This document shows positions 55,809-63,887 of a stretch of 64,000 bases of DNA, piece after piece. Origin of the DNA: Luteitalea pratensis. GTDB lineage: Bacteria; Acidobacteriota; Vicinamibacteria; Vicinamibacterales; Vicinamibacteraceae. The stretch covers positions 3,383,001-3,447,000 of the forward strand of contig NZ_CP015136.1 in NCBI RefSeq assembly GCF_001618865.1, in the 5' to 3' direction. Every line of letters begins with the position of its first letter. Within the stretch, counting starts at the first letter, position 1. Below the pieces are notes generated by a model, which saw only the letters and a program-made list of their open reading frames with translations, ran no database searches and was not told the origin of the DNA. The position numbers and the translations under genes are program-made.

Positions 55809-57785
55809 ATGAAGAGTAAGCAGAGGCATGCGGCATTCTCTTGTGCGGCGGTTCTGGCGGTGATGACGACGACTGCCGACCAATCGGTCGTCGCAACATC
55901 GTCGGGCGCGATCCTTTTGGAGGGAACCGTCGTCACGATGAATGCCGCACGCGAGGTCATTCCCAACGGCCGCGTGCTGGTGCGCGATGGCCGCATCGTC
56001 GCGGTGTGGCGAGGATCAGCGCCGCCACAGGGAGTCGATGTGGCCGACGCCGTACGCGCGCCTCTTGGCGAGCATGCATACATTTATCCGGGGTTGATCA
56101 ATCTGCACGACCATCCGTTCTTTGGCGTGCTACCGCTGTGGCAGCCACCCCGTTCTCATGTACAGCCGGCGATGGGCAGACCACTCGGCACGGAGCCCTA
56201 CGGCAATCGTTATCAGTGGAACCAAGTGGCCCTGACACAACCCGAGGAGGCAGCCCGCTTGGTCTCGAACCCCTCGACGATGCTCACAGACGGCGCGGCT
56301 CTCGCCAGCTTGGTTGACGTGATCAAGTTCGCCAAGGCGCGCATGATTCTCGGCGGCACCACGACGACGCAAGGTGCGGGATCGAATGCCGCCTACGACT
56401 CGCTTCTCGCCCGGACCGTCGAAAGCGCCAATTTCGGTCGACGACGGATCTTCAGTCGTGTCGGCTCAATCGGGTCGCTGAGCTCGAGTGATCAGGCGCT
56501 GCTGCAAGGCGGGATGGCTGCTGGACTCGTCGATGCATGGTTGATCCACCTCGCGGAAGGCGTTCGAGATGCCGATCGTCGCGCCGGCGATGTCACGTCA
56601 TCGCGTGCGGAATTCACGGAGCTCAAGGCACGGCAGCTCCTGAGCGATGCGACCGTCGTCCTTCACGGCGTAGGCCTCGAGCCACAGGATTTTGTCGAGA
56701 TGGCGCATGCTCGCCCAGCGCGCGCCGATGGCGCTGGTGACGGACGTGGGGCGAAGCTGGTGTGGTCGCCGCTCTCGAACCTGCTGCTCTATGGAACGAC
56801 GACGGCAATCTATGATGCGCTTGCGGCCGGCGTCCTCGTCTCGCTGGGGACCGATTGGGCTCCGAGTGGATCGGCAAACCTGCTGACCGAGCTGAAAGTT
56901 GCCGACCGCACGCTGCGAGACGTGTTGCTGCTGGGCGGCCGCCGCGACATTGTCCCGTGGTTGGCGGTGTCGGGCGCGAAAGACGCCGGCGCGAAGGAGC
57001 GCGCGTTGGATCAACTGCTCGTTGAGATGGTAACGATCAACCCGGCGTTGGCGGTACGCTGGGATGATCAGGTCGGCTCGATCGAAGCTGGAAAGGTCGC
57101 CGACATTCTGGTTATCGATACCAAGCCACTGCCCGAGATTCCACGGGGTATACCCGCGTCGCCGTATCGACGACTGATCGATGCGACCGAGCGTAATGTG
57201 TCGCTGGTGATGGTCGGAGGAGCCGCGCAGGCAGGCGATGTCGCCGTGATGTCAGCCCTCAAGCCTGGGGACTTCGATGTTGTCGCCGGTGGTGCCGGTT
57301 GTTTTGAAAAGGCCATCGATGTCACTGCGCCAGCACTGCCTGGAGGTAGTGACAGCTTCGACCAGGTGGTGGCCGGCATTACCGAGGCCTTGCGTGCGCT
57401 CGGTGGCGATCACCCGCCCGCCGGGGGTGGGCCCTCGTCGCCGTTTGCGAATACGTGGAGTTACCTCAAGGCGCGAATTCCTGGCGCAAGTGATTTGCCG
57501 GATCTGACGTTCAATCTCGGTCTCGCCTTTTATTTCGGGAGCACGGCGGATGGACGAGTCAACCTGGAAGCGATCAGGCCGCCAGCGCTTTTTACGGTCG
57601 ATGACCATTGGTGGTTCGCGACGCTCGCGTCGGTGCGTGATTCGGTTAGTGATTTGACGGCCGATACGGACCCGCCGTACGCACTCTATCTCTCGAACTC
57701 GAATCAGGAGACGGCATTTGGAAGTCCGTTCGCGGCTGACCTGCTTCACAACCGTTGGTACGAGGTGCCATGCGGTGTTCACTAA
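55809..57785 (+). CDS. Amidohydrolase-superfamily metal-dependent hydrolase
   Basis: 658 residues from ATG 55809 with a probable signal peptide (SCAAVLAVMTTTADQSVVA). Amidohydrolase motifs: YPGLINLHDHPFFG (HxH metal site), DAWLIHLAEG, VVLHGVG, SLGTDWAPSGSANLL (catalytic Asp) and the closing GSIEAGKVADILVID. The core is close to cytosine-deaminase/imidazolonepropionase-like members, while the last ~190 residues are an extra domain. Substrate is unknown. Confidence 0.82.
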   Translation: MKSKQRHAAFSCAAVLAVMTTTADQSVVATSSGAILLEGTVVTMNAAREVIPNGRVLVRDGRIVAVWRGSAPPQGVDVADAVRAPLGEHAYIYPGLINLHDHPFFGVLPLWQPPRSHVQPAMGRPLGTEPYGNRYQWNQVALTQPEEAARLVSNPSTMLTDGAALASLVDVIKFAKARMILGGTTTTQGAGSNAAYDSLLARTVESANFGRRRIFSRVGSIGSLSSSDQALLQGGMAAGLVDAWLIHLAEGVRDADRRAGDVTSSRAEFTELKARQLLSDATVVLHGVGLEPQDFVEMAHARPARADGAGDGRGAKLVWSPLSNLLLYGTTTAIYDALAAGVLVSLGTDWAPSGSANLLTELKVADRTLRDVLLLGGRRDIVPWLAVSGAKDAGAKERALDQLLVEMVTINPALAVRWDDQVGSIEAGKVADILVIDTKPLPEIPRGIPASPYRRLIDATERNVSLVMVGGAAQAGDVAVMSALKPGDFDVVAGGAGCFEKAIDVTAPALPGGSDSFDQVVAGITEALRALGGDHPPAGGGPSSPFANTWSYLKARIPGASDLPDLTFNLGLAFYFGSTADGRVNLEAIRPPALFTVDDHWWFATLASVRDSVSDLTADTDPPYALYLSNSNQETAFGSPFAADLLHNRWYEVPCGVH

Positions 57786-57839
57786 TCTAGTCCCACCGAC
57801 GGCGCCCTGGCCGGCAGCAACCGTTCTCGGATGTGGAAG

Positions 57840-58095
57840 CGCTCGGGCGGCATCAACGGAAGAAGGTCGCGGGCAGGCGCGCGTCGAGAACGCCTTCCTC
57901 CGCTCAAGTCAATCATTGGCGATGGGCTTGGTGCCCGCAGTGTCGGTGGCCGGGATGTCGAGGCGAGCCTGGCGTGCCGCATCCTGAACCAGATGACCAC
58001 GCTTGGCAGGCCCGAGTCGCACGCGATCAGTGGTTGACCAGAGGGCGACTTGAAGGACCCGCGATCCAGTGTGAGCCATGCACCAACGGCCCTGC
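57840..58095 (+). mobile_element. IS5-family 3' remnant
   Basis: The transposase C-terminus begins near 57831 (DVEALGRHQRKKVAG, then ARVENAFLRS in a shifted frame) and continues to the decayed end (GRPESHAISG). The right terminal repeat GAGCCATGCACCAACG is at about 58075-58090. It lacks a 5' half, which is present as a separate remnant at 41067-41280. Confidence 0.75.
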
Positions 58096-58230
58096 GTAGG
58101 CGCACCCGCCGCAGATCCCGTGACAACTTCAACGCCCGAGCCGTCCGCCTGGTGTTCGACGGCAAGACGTTGGCGGCCGTCGCCCGCGAACTCGACTCGA
58201 GTCGGCCACCGGCGGTGGGGAGACTGACTT
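58095..58230 (+). pseudogene. Relic of an IS3-type OrfA (HTH) protein
   Basis: The plus strand reads RRRSRDNFNARAVRLVFDGK then TLAAVARELDSS, resembling the N-terminal HTH of IS3-family OrfA proteins. It starts directly at the IS5 right end and stops where cassette 5 begins. Frame continuity is short and the remainder is absent. Confidence 0.45.
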
Positions 58231-58720
58231 GCCTGGCGAGTTCTGGACCAGTGAAAGTCCAAGGACGCTGTGCCGGGCGCGCCCAAGCGGGAGCTGACTG
58301 TAAGAATTGGCCTGAGACGCGAGTTCTAGTGGGTAAGGGAGCGCTATTGAGGCCAGTGGCGGGGTACTGGGGAGCAGGGCAGGCGGTTTGTCGATACCCC
58401 CGGGGCATCGATACCCCCAATTAGCCGGGTACCCCCAGCAGTACCCCCGGGCGCACACGGGTAGGAGCCAGAAGCTGGGGGCCGCGTGAGCCGCCGGCCG
58501 ACCGGAAGCGGCGAATTGTTGAAGATTTTGTGAGGCAGAACCGGACGTCATGGACAACCATGGACGCCTGCGGACAACTCTGGACAAATGGTGGAGCGGC
58601 GGGAGTCCAACGACGCCATTCTAAGCCACTGACGCACAATGATCTACATGTCATGGCTGCTGGGCTTAGTCCCCCCAGATGTACCCCCACACTCGGCTTG
58701 ATGGTTCCGCCAGTGGGTGG
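58226..58720. repeat. att-like cassette, copy 5
   Basis: Left part: GCGAGTTCTGGACCAGTGAA at 58226 and a second GCGAGTTCT near 58318. Left repeats start at 58393, 58410, 58429 and 58441. A damaged hairpin precedes the core at 58589-58610. Right repeats are a damaged AGTCCCCCCA near 58669 and GTACCCCCA at 58681. The core is one base shorter and has one substitution relative to the others, so this copy is decayed. No gene is supportable in 57786-58917 beyond the relics. Confidence 0.7.
58589..58610 (-). other. att-like core: tmRNA/tRNA 3'-end sequence (copy 5, decayed)
   Basis: TGGTGGAGCGGCGGGAGTCC differs from the other cores by loss of one G and a C for G near the end. Confidence 0.6.
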
Positions 58721-58917
58721 GACGCCGACAACGCCTTCAGTCCCAAAGACTTTCACGACACTCGTTGATGCCGACTGGATCAACGCCTGGGTGACCGCAT
58801 CCGAGCAAGGCGAATCCCTGGCACCAAGCCAGACTTCGCTCACGCTTCGCGCGAGCTTCGGCAATGCCGACCAGACCAGCTTCGATCCCTTGTTGGGCCG
58901 CTCGTGGCCGCGGCGAT

Positions 58918-59376
58918 TCAGTTCTTCTTGCGCGCCGCCTCGAGCTTCGTCCATGACTCCGGGGAGAAGGTCGTGTTGAAGAACGTGATCTTGCCATTCT
59001 GAATGACGGCGTCCTGCTTGACTTCGAGCGGTGAGACACCAAGCTTCTGCCAGTCATCTCGATAGACCTGGCCAGACCAAACCAGCTTATTGCCCTGTGC
59101 CTGCCGCGTGGCTGCCTCCTCACGCTGCTGCCTGTCGATTTGATCGGCGATCCACCCGCGAACCTGCTCCTTGCCGACAAGCACCCGACCGCTCGACGTG
59201 CCCACCACGGCATCGTCGGCGAACAGCGCCATCACCGCATCCGCGTCACGTGCTGCAAGAGCCGCTTCACGAGCCTTCAGTATCGACTCGCCGTCTCCAC
59301 CCTGCGCGTAAGCAAGCAATCCAAGACCGACCGTGACGGCTAGGCACGCCCACAGCGTGTGACATCGTCGTGCCAT
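58918..59376 (-). CDS. Secreted SnoaL/NTF2-like protein
   Basis: 152 residues from ATG 59376, behind GGAGG. Signal peptide (LWACLAVTVGLGLLAYAQGG), then an NTF2/SnoaL-like fold (ILKAREAALAARDADAVMAL, FADDAVVGTSSGRVLVGKEQ, with VSPLEVKQDAVIQNGKI near the end). These small alpha+beta barrels bind hydrophobic ligands or act as isomerases; no specific activity can be inferred. Confidence 0.75.
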   Translation of the reverse strand: MARRCHTLWACLAVTVGLGLLAYAQGGDGESILKAREAALAARDADAVMALFADDAVVGTSSGRVLVGKEQVRGWIADQIDRQQREEAATRQAQGNKLVWSGQVYRDDWQKLGVSPLEVKQDAVIQNGKITFFNTTFSPESWTKLEAARKKN

Positions 59377-59573
59377 TGCAAGCCTCCGTCGAACTGTGCC
59401 CCCGGGCCACAATGAGCGAAGAATGTCTCTTATGCAGCCCGGCTCGATCGATTGGTAAAAAATCCATCCACCATTTGTGGCCCCATCACGAGGTAGTTGG
59501 TAGCGTTGGCGGTTTGCCTGGTGAATACCGTGTTCGGACCAGCGGATACTTCGCTCCAGTGGACGATCGTTCG

Positions 59574-60611
59574 CTATGAGGTGTTCGTGGTCGGCGCGTA
59601 ACGTTGACCCGCCCGGACGTGCACGCCATCGCGCGCCACCTTGACCTTGATCGCGCGCGTTTCGGGGTGCTTCCTGCCGGGTCGCGGATCCGTCTGCGCG
59701 TACGCGATGCGGCAGTACCGACGGCTGTCCTCGATCATCTGCGACAGGCCGACCGTGAGGTCGTTCGTCCAGCGGGTCTGGATGCCCCCTGTGTTCAGGG
59801 CGAGCACCGCGAGGCTGCCCGTGAGGTCGTCGTCCAGTACGGCGGCCGGTGCCAGCCCGGGAGTGATCGCTGCATTGCCAGCAGCACGAAGACCTCGCGG
59901 GTCGATCGTGTAAATGGCGACGTTGGCCAGCGCGGCCTTGCGAATGACCTCGAGGTATTCGTCATACCCGTTGTGTGCGTCGCGCCTGAACTGGGGCTCG
60001 CGGTTGAGGGGACGAGGTCCTTCGCTGATCAGCAACACTGAACGACGCTCGGCGTCGGAGCGCATGCTTCCGGCCACCCTCGCCAGACATTCCATGGCCA
60101 GGCGGGTCCGCATCTCGAGCTCGCCAGGCACGAGTGACGCCATCTGTTGCTGACCACGCGTGCCACTGACGAACACACGCGCGGCCTCACGGTCCGTCGT
60201 GAAATCGAGGGAGGCGTTCGGGAGGCCCGTGGTCACGACGGCGACCCGATCGTAGTCGCCGAGGCGATCGATGAAGGCCAGCGCGGTGTCGATGGTCTGC
60301 GGTGTCCGTGTCGGATCGATGTGCAGGTTGTCGATGACCACCGCGAAATCACGCCGCTGCGCGGGCCCGTTCACGAGACCGAGGTCGACGTATTCGAACG
60401 CGACCAGGGGTTGCCTGACACCGTTATCGAGCACCGTGACCTCGTCGGCCCGCAGGTCGGCGACGGGGTGGCCGTCGCGCGTCACCACGGCCGACACTTC
60501 GACGAGCGTCGTTCTGGATCGGAACGACGGTTGCGCGCGCCCGGGCGCCTGTCCGTGGCTCCCGACCTGAAGGGCGAGCACACCCATGAGCGCGGCGGCG
60601 GACACGCGCAA
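59574..60611 (-). CDS. Secreted VWFA-related domain protein
   Basis: 345 residues beginning TTG 60611 behind AGGAGG (GTG 60605 is an in-frame alternative). Signal peptide (VSAAALMGVLALQVGSHGQA), then the acidobacterial VWFA-related domain: RTTLVEVSAVVTRDGHPVAD, FAVVIDNLHIDPTRTPQTID (in place of the classical DxSxS metal site), DYDRVAVVTTGL, and ending DGVHVRAGQRYAP. Such proteins are widespread and of unknown function in this phylum. No operon partner is visible. Confidence 0.82.
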   Translation of the reverse strand: MRVSAAALMGVLALQVGSHGQAPGRAQPSFRSRTTLVEVSAVVTRDGHPVADLRADEVTVLDNGVRQPLVAFEYVDLGLVNGPAQRRDFAVVIDNLHIDPTRTPQTIDTALAFIDRLGDYDRVAVVTTGLPNASLDFTTDREAARVFVSGTRGQQQMASLVPGELEMRTRLAMECLARVAGSMRSDAERRSVLLISEGPRPLNREPQFRRDAHNGYDEYLEVIRKAALANVAIYTIDPRGLRAAGNAAITPGLAPAAVLDDDLTGSLAVLALNTGGIQTRWTNDLTVGLSQMIEDSRRYCRIAYAQTDPRPGRKHPETRAIKVKVARDGVHVRAGQRYAPTTNTS

Positions 60612-60764
60612 GGCAGCCTCCTGGCGATGCTGGTTAGTAGCCGACAGGATGGCACATTTGCGCCTCTCTTTTTGAACTGTTCAGTCCAAATCTCCCTACA
60701 CCGGTCGGTGACCGGCCGTGGGTTGACGCAAGACCCATAATGCACACTACGCCCGGGGATGACC

Positions 60765-61207
60765 ATGAAGTGTGCACTTGCCTTCGATAGTGGCTGGCGC
60801 GCGTGCCTGTCGGTGGTCCTGATGGCGGTACTGGTGTGCGGGTTGGCGCCCAGGATGCCTCAGCGCAGAGTTCCGCGTGGGCTCGCGCGGTAGATGCCTA
60901 CCTCGCGGGTGCACAGAGCAGTGTGAGCGCTGTGTTGCACCTGTCCGCCGACGCAGTCACGACCCAGTCGCGCGAGTCGCTCGACGCGTGGATGGCGCAG
61001 GCCCGCGCTGCCGAAGTCGGCGTAAACGCGCACGAGGAGCGGCGCCTTGCCGTTCGCCGGGTACAGGCGGCGGCACTGCTCCCACTCGAGATTCTGTCCT
61101 TGCTCTCGACGCGCATGCGACTGCTCCCACCCATGAGGGCGTACGAGACCGCCTCGATGGACGCGTACCTCATCAGCTGCAGGCGAACTCGCGTGCCTTC
61201 AGCCTGA
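60765..61207 (+). pseudogene. Frameshifted secreted TPR-like protein fragment
   Basis: A first frame gives a signal-like start (MKCALAFDSGW, LSVVLMAVLVCG). After a shift near 60840 the second frame continues VGAQDASAQSSAWARAVDAY and LAGAQSSVSAVLHLSAD, resembling secreted helical/TPR-like proteins with W-A-x-A-V-x-A-Y. The end near 61207 meets cassette 6. Low confidence. Confidence 0.35.
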
Positions 61208-61225
61208 GTGCTTGACCTGACGCGC

Positions 61226-61438
61226 GTGACGAGTTCTGGACCAGTGGACGTCTAGAGACGCCGCGCCGGCGTCTTGACTCTGCTCGCAAGTCGGAGCGCG
61301 GTCGTAAGAATTCGCCGAAGGCGCGAGTTCTGATAGGTAAGGAGGGACTTGCGGCGAGTAGCACAGTAGTGACGCGAAGGCCGGCGGGTTGTCGATACCC
61401 CCAGGGCATCGAATACCCCCAAATCGCCGCGTACCCCC
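61226..61438. repeat. att-like cassette, copy 6, left part
   Basis: Starts with GAGTTCTGGACCAGTG, as in copy 5, has a GCGAGTTCT near 61325, and carries left repeats GATACCCCC at 61394, GAATACCCCC at 61411 and GTACCCCC at 61431. The fourth left repeat lies beyond the IS21 insertion (63523). Removing the IS and one CCCCC restores the 12-bp spacing of the last two sites. Confidence 0.7.
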
Positions 61439-61508
61439 TGTCAACGCCGGCCGAAAATCTGACAGATCCGCCGATTGAAAATCTGACAGATCGACGAGGG
61501 GACGAGCC

Positions 61509-62342
61509 TCAGGACGTCGCGACCTCCTGCCGGGGGCGCCGGCGGCGAGCCGCCGGCGCGTCGTCGTGCGTGGCGTGCAGGGTCTGCCAGAGCTCGGTGT
61601 GCTGCCGCATGCGGTAGCTGTTGCCGCGAATCGTGACCAGATGACAGTGGTGGACGAGGCGATCGATCAGCGCCGCGGCCATGACCTCATCACCGAAGAC
61701 CTCGCCCCATTCTTCAAAGCCCTTGTTGGAGGTCAGCACCGTCGAGGCGTGCTCGTAGCGGCGGGTCATCAGCTGGAAGAAGAGCATCGCGCCGGTGCGG
61801 CTAATCGGCAGGTAGCCGATCTCGTCGACGACGAGCACCGCCGGATGCGTGAGGATCTTGAGGCGACTCTGGAGACGGCCCGCCGCCTGCGCTTCTTCGA
61901 GCGACGTGATGAGGTCCGCGAGGGTCCCGTAGTAGACGCGTCGGCCGCTTTGCGCCGCCGCGATCGCGAGGCTGATCGCGAGGTGCGTCTTGCCGACGCC
62001 CGGTGGGCCGAGGAAGATGACATTTTCCCGGCGCTCGACAAAGCCGAGCTCGTGCAGGCTCTCGATCTGGTCCCGCCGCAGCGACGGCTGAAACGTGAAG
62101 TCGAAGTCGTGGAGCTGCTTGACGGCCGGCAGTCGACTGGAGCGCATCGCCGCCTGCAGCCGTCGGTTGTTGCGCAGCTGAATCTGCGCGGTCAGTAGCT
62201 GCTCAATCGCATCGGGCGCCGTCAGCGCACCGCCGTCGATATCCCGCAGGATCGTGTCGAGCGCTTCCAAAGCGCCGGGCATGCGCAGGTCGGCCAGGAT
62301 GTGCCGGAGGCGATCACGGCGCGAGAGGGGAAGGGTCTTCAT
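61509..62342 (-). CDS. istB: IS21 helper ATPase IstB
   Basis: 277 residues from ATG 62342. AAA+ ATPase: Walker A GPPGVGKTHLAI (about 113-124), Walker B VLVVDEIGYL, and the IstB tail ALIDRLVHHCHLVTIRGNSYR. It assists target selection by IstA. The start overlaps the istA stop by four bases (ATGA), giving coupled translation. Confidence 0.92.
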   Translation of the reverse strand: MKTLPLSRRDRLRHILADLRMPGALEALDTILRDIDGGALTAPDAIEQLLTAQIQLRNNRRLQAAMRSSRLPAVKQLHDFDFTFQPSLRRDQIESLHELGFVERRENVIFLGPPGVGKTHLAISLAIAAAQSGRRVYYGTLADLITSLEEAQAAGRLQSRLKILTHPAVLVVDEIGYLPISRTGAMLFFQLMTRRYEHASTVLTSNKGFEEWGEVFGDEVMAAALIDRLVHHCHLVTIRGNSYRMRQHTELWQTLHATHDDAPAARRRRPRQEVATS

Positions 62343-63376
62343 GCGAGACCTCCCGTGAGCTGGGCGTAGGCCGCCAGCGGGCGCTTCTCGACCGGCACCA
62401 CCGGCGGCACGCGTCGTACGGCCGCCGACGTCACCGCCGGCGCATCGAGCACCAGCGACGTGTAGCGGCGTGCGGGCAGCGGCAGGAGCAACCGTCGCTC
62501 GTCGCGCTCGAAGCGCTCGCGTGGTGCCTCCTGCGTGGTGGCATGGCGCCGCGCATTGGCGACGCGCTCCAGCCAATCGGCGCACTGCTGCGCCAAGTCG
62601 GCGTCATTGAGGAACGTGCGGCCGTACACGAGATTCTCTCGGACGTAGCGCACCGGACGCTCCACCTTGCCCTTGGTCTGGGCGCGATAGGGCCGACACG
62701 CGCGCGGCGTGAAGCCCCAATGGTGCGCAAAGCGGAGGAACTCGAGATTGCGCACCAGGGCCCCACCCTGGAGACGCAAGTCGCGCGTGATCACCGTTTT
62801 CATCTGATCAAACAGGAGCTCCTGCGGCACGCCGCCCATCGCCAGAAACGCGTCCTCGAGTCCAGTGACCAACGTGTGCATGTCTTGGCGCGCACCGAAG
62901 CGACACCACAGCAGCCGCGAGTAGCCGAGGACCACCAGCAAGGCGTAGCGCTTGCCCCACGGGAACTGGAACTCCGCGAAGTCCACCTGCGCTTGGCGAC
63001 CGGCCGGTGTCTCGAAGCGCACCACCGGCGCTGGCGGCGGGACGGGCCGCAGCTGCCGCACCAGCGCGGTGAGCTGGGAATACCCGCCGGTGTACCCGGC
63101 GGCGCGGATCTCCTCGGGCAGTCGCACGGCCGACAGCGCGGGATACGCCGCGAGGCGGACCTCGATGATCGATCGGTACCGATCCAGCTTGGTCCGGATT
63201 GGCCGGCGCGGACCGTACGGCACCGGGGTGTCGTCCAGCTCACGATCGAGATCGCCGTCACGAATCCAGCGGTGGATCGTGTCGCGACTGACGCCCAGCT
63301 CGCGCGCCAGGGCGCTCTTGCTCTTGCCGTGCTCGAGATAATGCCGGAGCAGCATCCGGGTCTCCCGTCCGAACAT
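62339..63376 (-). CDS. istA: IS21 transposase IstA
   Basis: 345 residues. An N-terminal HTH (KSALARELGVSRDTIHRWI, about 19-37) and a DDE integrase core (QAQVDFAEF, ELLFDQMKTV and KGKVERPVRYVRENL giving Asp, Asp and Glu) are visible. The IS21 arrangement with istB directly after it is complete, so the element could be active. Confidence 0.92.
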   Translation of the reverse strand: MFGRETRMLLRHYLEHGKSKSALARELGVSRDTIHRWIRDGDLDRELDDTPVPYGPRRPIRTKLDRYRSIIEVRLAAYPALSAVRLPEEIRAAGYTGGYSQLTALVRQLRPVPPPAPVVRFETPAGRQAQVDFAEFQFPWGKRYALLVVLGYSRLLWCRFGARQDMHTLVTGLEDAFLAMGGVPQELLFDQMKTVITRDLRLQGGALVRNLEFLRFAHHWGFTPRACRPYRAQTKGKVERPVRYVRENLVYGRTFLNDADLAQQCADWLERVANARRHATTQEAPRERFERDERRLLLPLPARRYTSLVLDAPAVTSAAVRRVPPVVPVEKRPLAAYAQLTGGLA

Positions 63377-63513
63377 CGCGCCTCCGCTGGTGGGAGACGC
63401 ATGGTGAAGGAATCACCGGCCGGGAGCCACGCTCGCAGCCGGCAGCCAGGTCGCGCTGCCGACTGTCAGATTTTCACCCGCCACAACTGTCAGATTTACC
63501 ACCGGCGCCAACA

Positions 63514-63700
63514 CCCCCAGAAGTACTCCCGCCGAGCACGTGTAGGAGGTCGACGCTAGCAGCTGGCCGCGGCGCCGACGGGCGAGAAAGTGGTGAATTG
63601 TTCGGGATTCGTGAGGCAGAGCCAGACGTCCATGGATCACCATGGACGCCTTCGGACAACTCTGGACGAATAGTGGAGGCGGCGGGAGTCGAACCCGTTC
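63514..63700. repeat. att-like cassette, copy 6, right part with core
   Basis: Contains the fourth left repeat (AAGTACTCCC, 63521-63530), the hairpin CGTCCATGG/CCATGGACG at 63627-63648 and the core at 63671-63697. The right-hand repeats seen 57-61 bases beyond the other cores are absent; a different sequence follows. Confidence 0.7.
63671..63697 (-). other. att-like core: tmRNA/tRNA 3'-end sequence (copy 6, longest)
   Basis: GTGGAGGCGGCGGGAGTCGA followed by ACCCG. It reaches further into the RNA gene than the other copies: the complement reads CGGG, TTCGACT loop, CCCG, i.e. most of a T-arm. The CCA complement is changed (TAGTGG rather than TGGTGG). This copy could be a hybrid junction between island and chromosome or between two islands. 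Confidence 0.65.
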
Positions 63701-63887
63701 TGGCGCTTCACCGTAACTTATTGATGGTGTTGGACTTGTGGCACAACTCTAACGGCGTCAACGGGTTACCTGTTGTCCTCCATTCCACCCTTGTCAACTG
63801 GTTTCCACACGATTCGACCTGAGTCGTGCAACAGGCGAGCAACAGGCGAGCAACAGAAATCGCCTGCCGCCAAGGAGAACAAGGGTG

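Larger units (their letters stand above)
61439..63513 (-). mobile_element. IS21-family element, complete, with CCCCC target duplication
   Basis: 2075 bp. The outer ends TGTCAACGCCGGC (61439) and GCCGGCGCCAACA (ending 63513, plus strand) form an imperfect inverted repeat that extends inward to AAATCTGACAG on the left and CTGTCAGATTT on the right. A second AAAATCTGACAG copy lies just inside each end, as is usual for IS21. CCCCC at 61434-61438 and 63514-63518 is the target duplication. It carries istA and istB. Confidence 0.9.

Noticed and set aside
63671-63760. Functional tRNA or tmRNA gene at copy 6
   Set aside because: Only the T-arm and acceptor 3' strand are present; no matching 5' acceptor strand, D-arm or anticodon stem could be found in the flanking 100 bases, and the CCA is altered.
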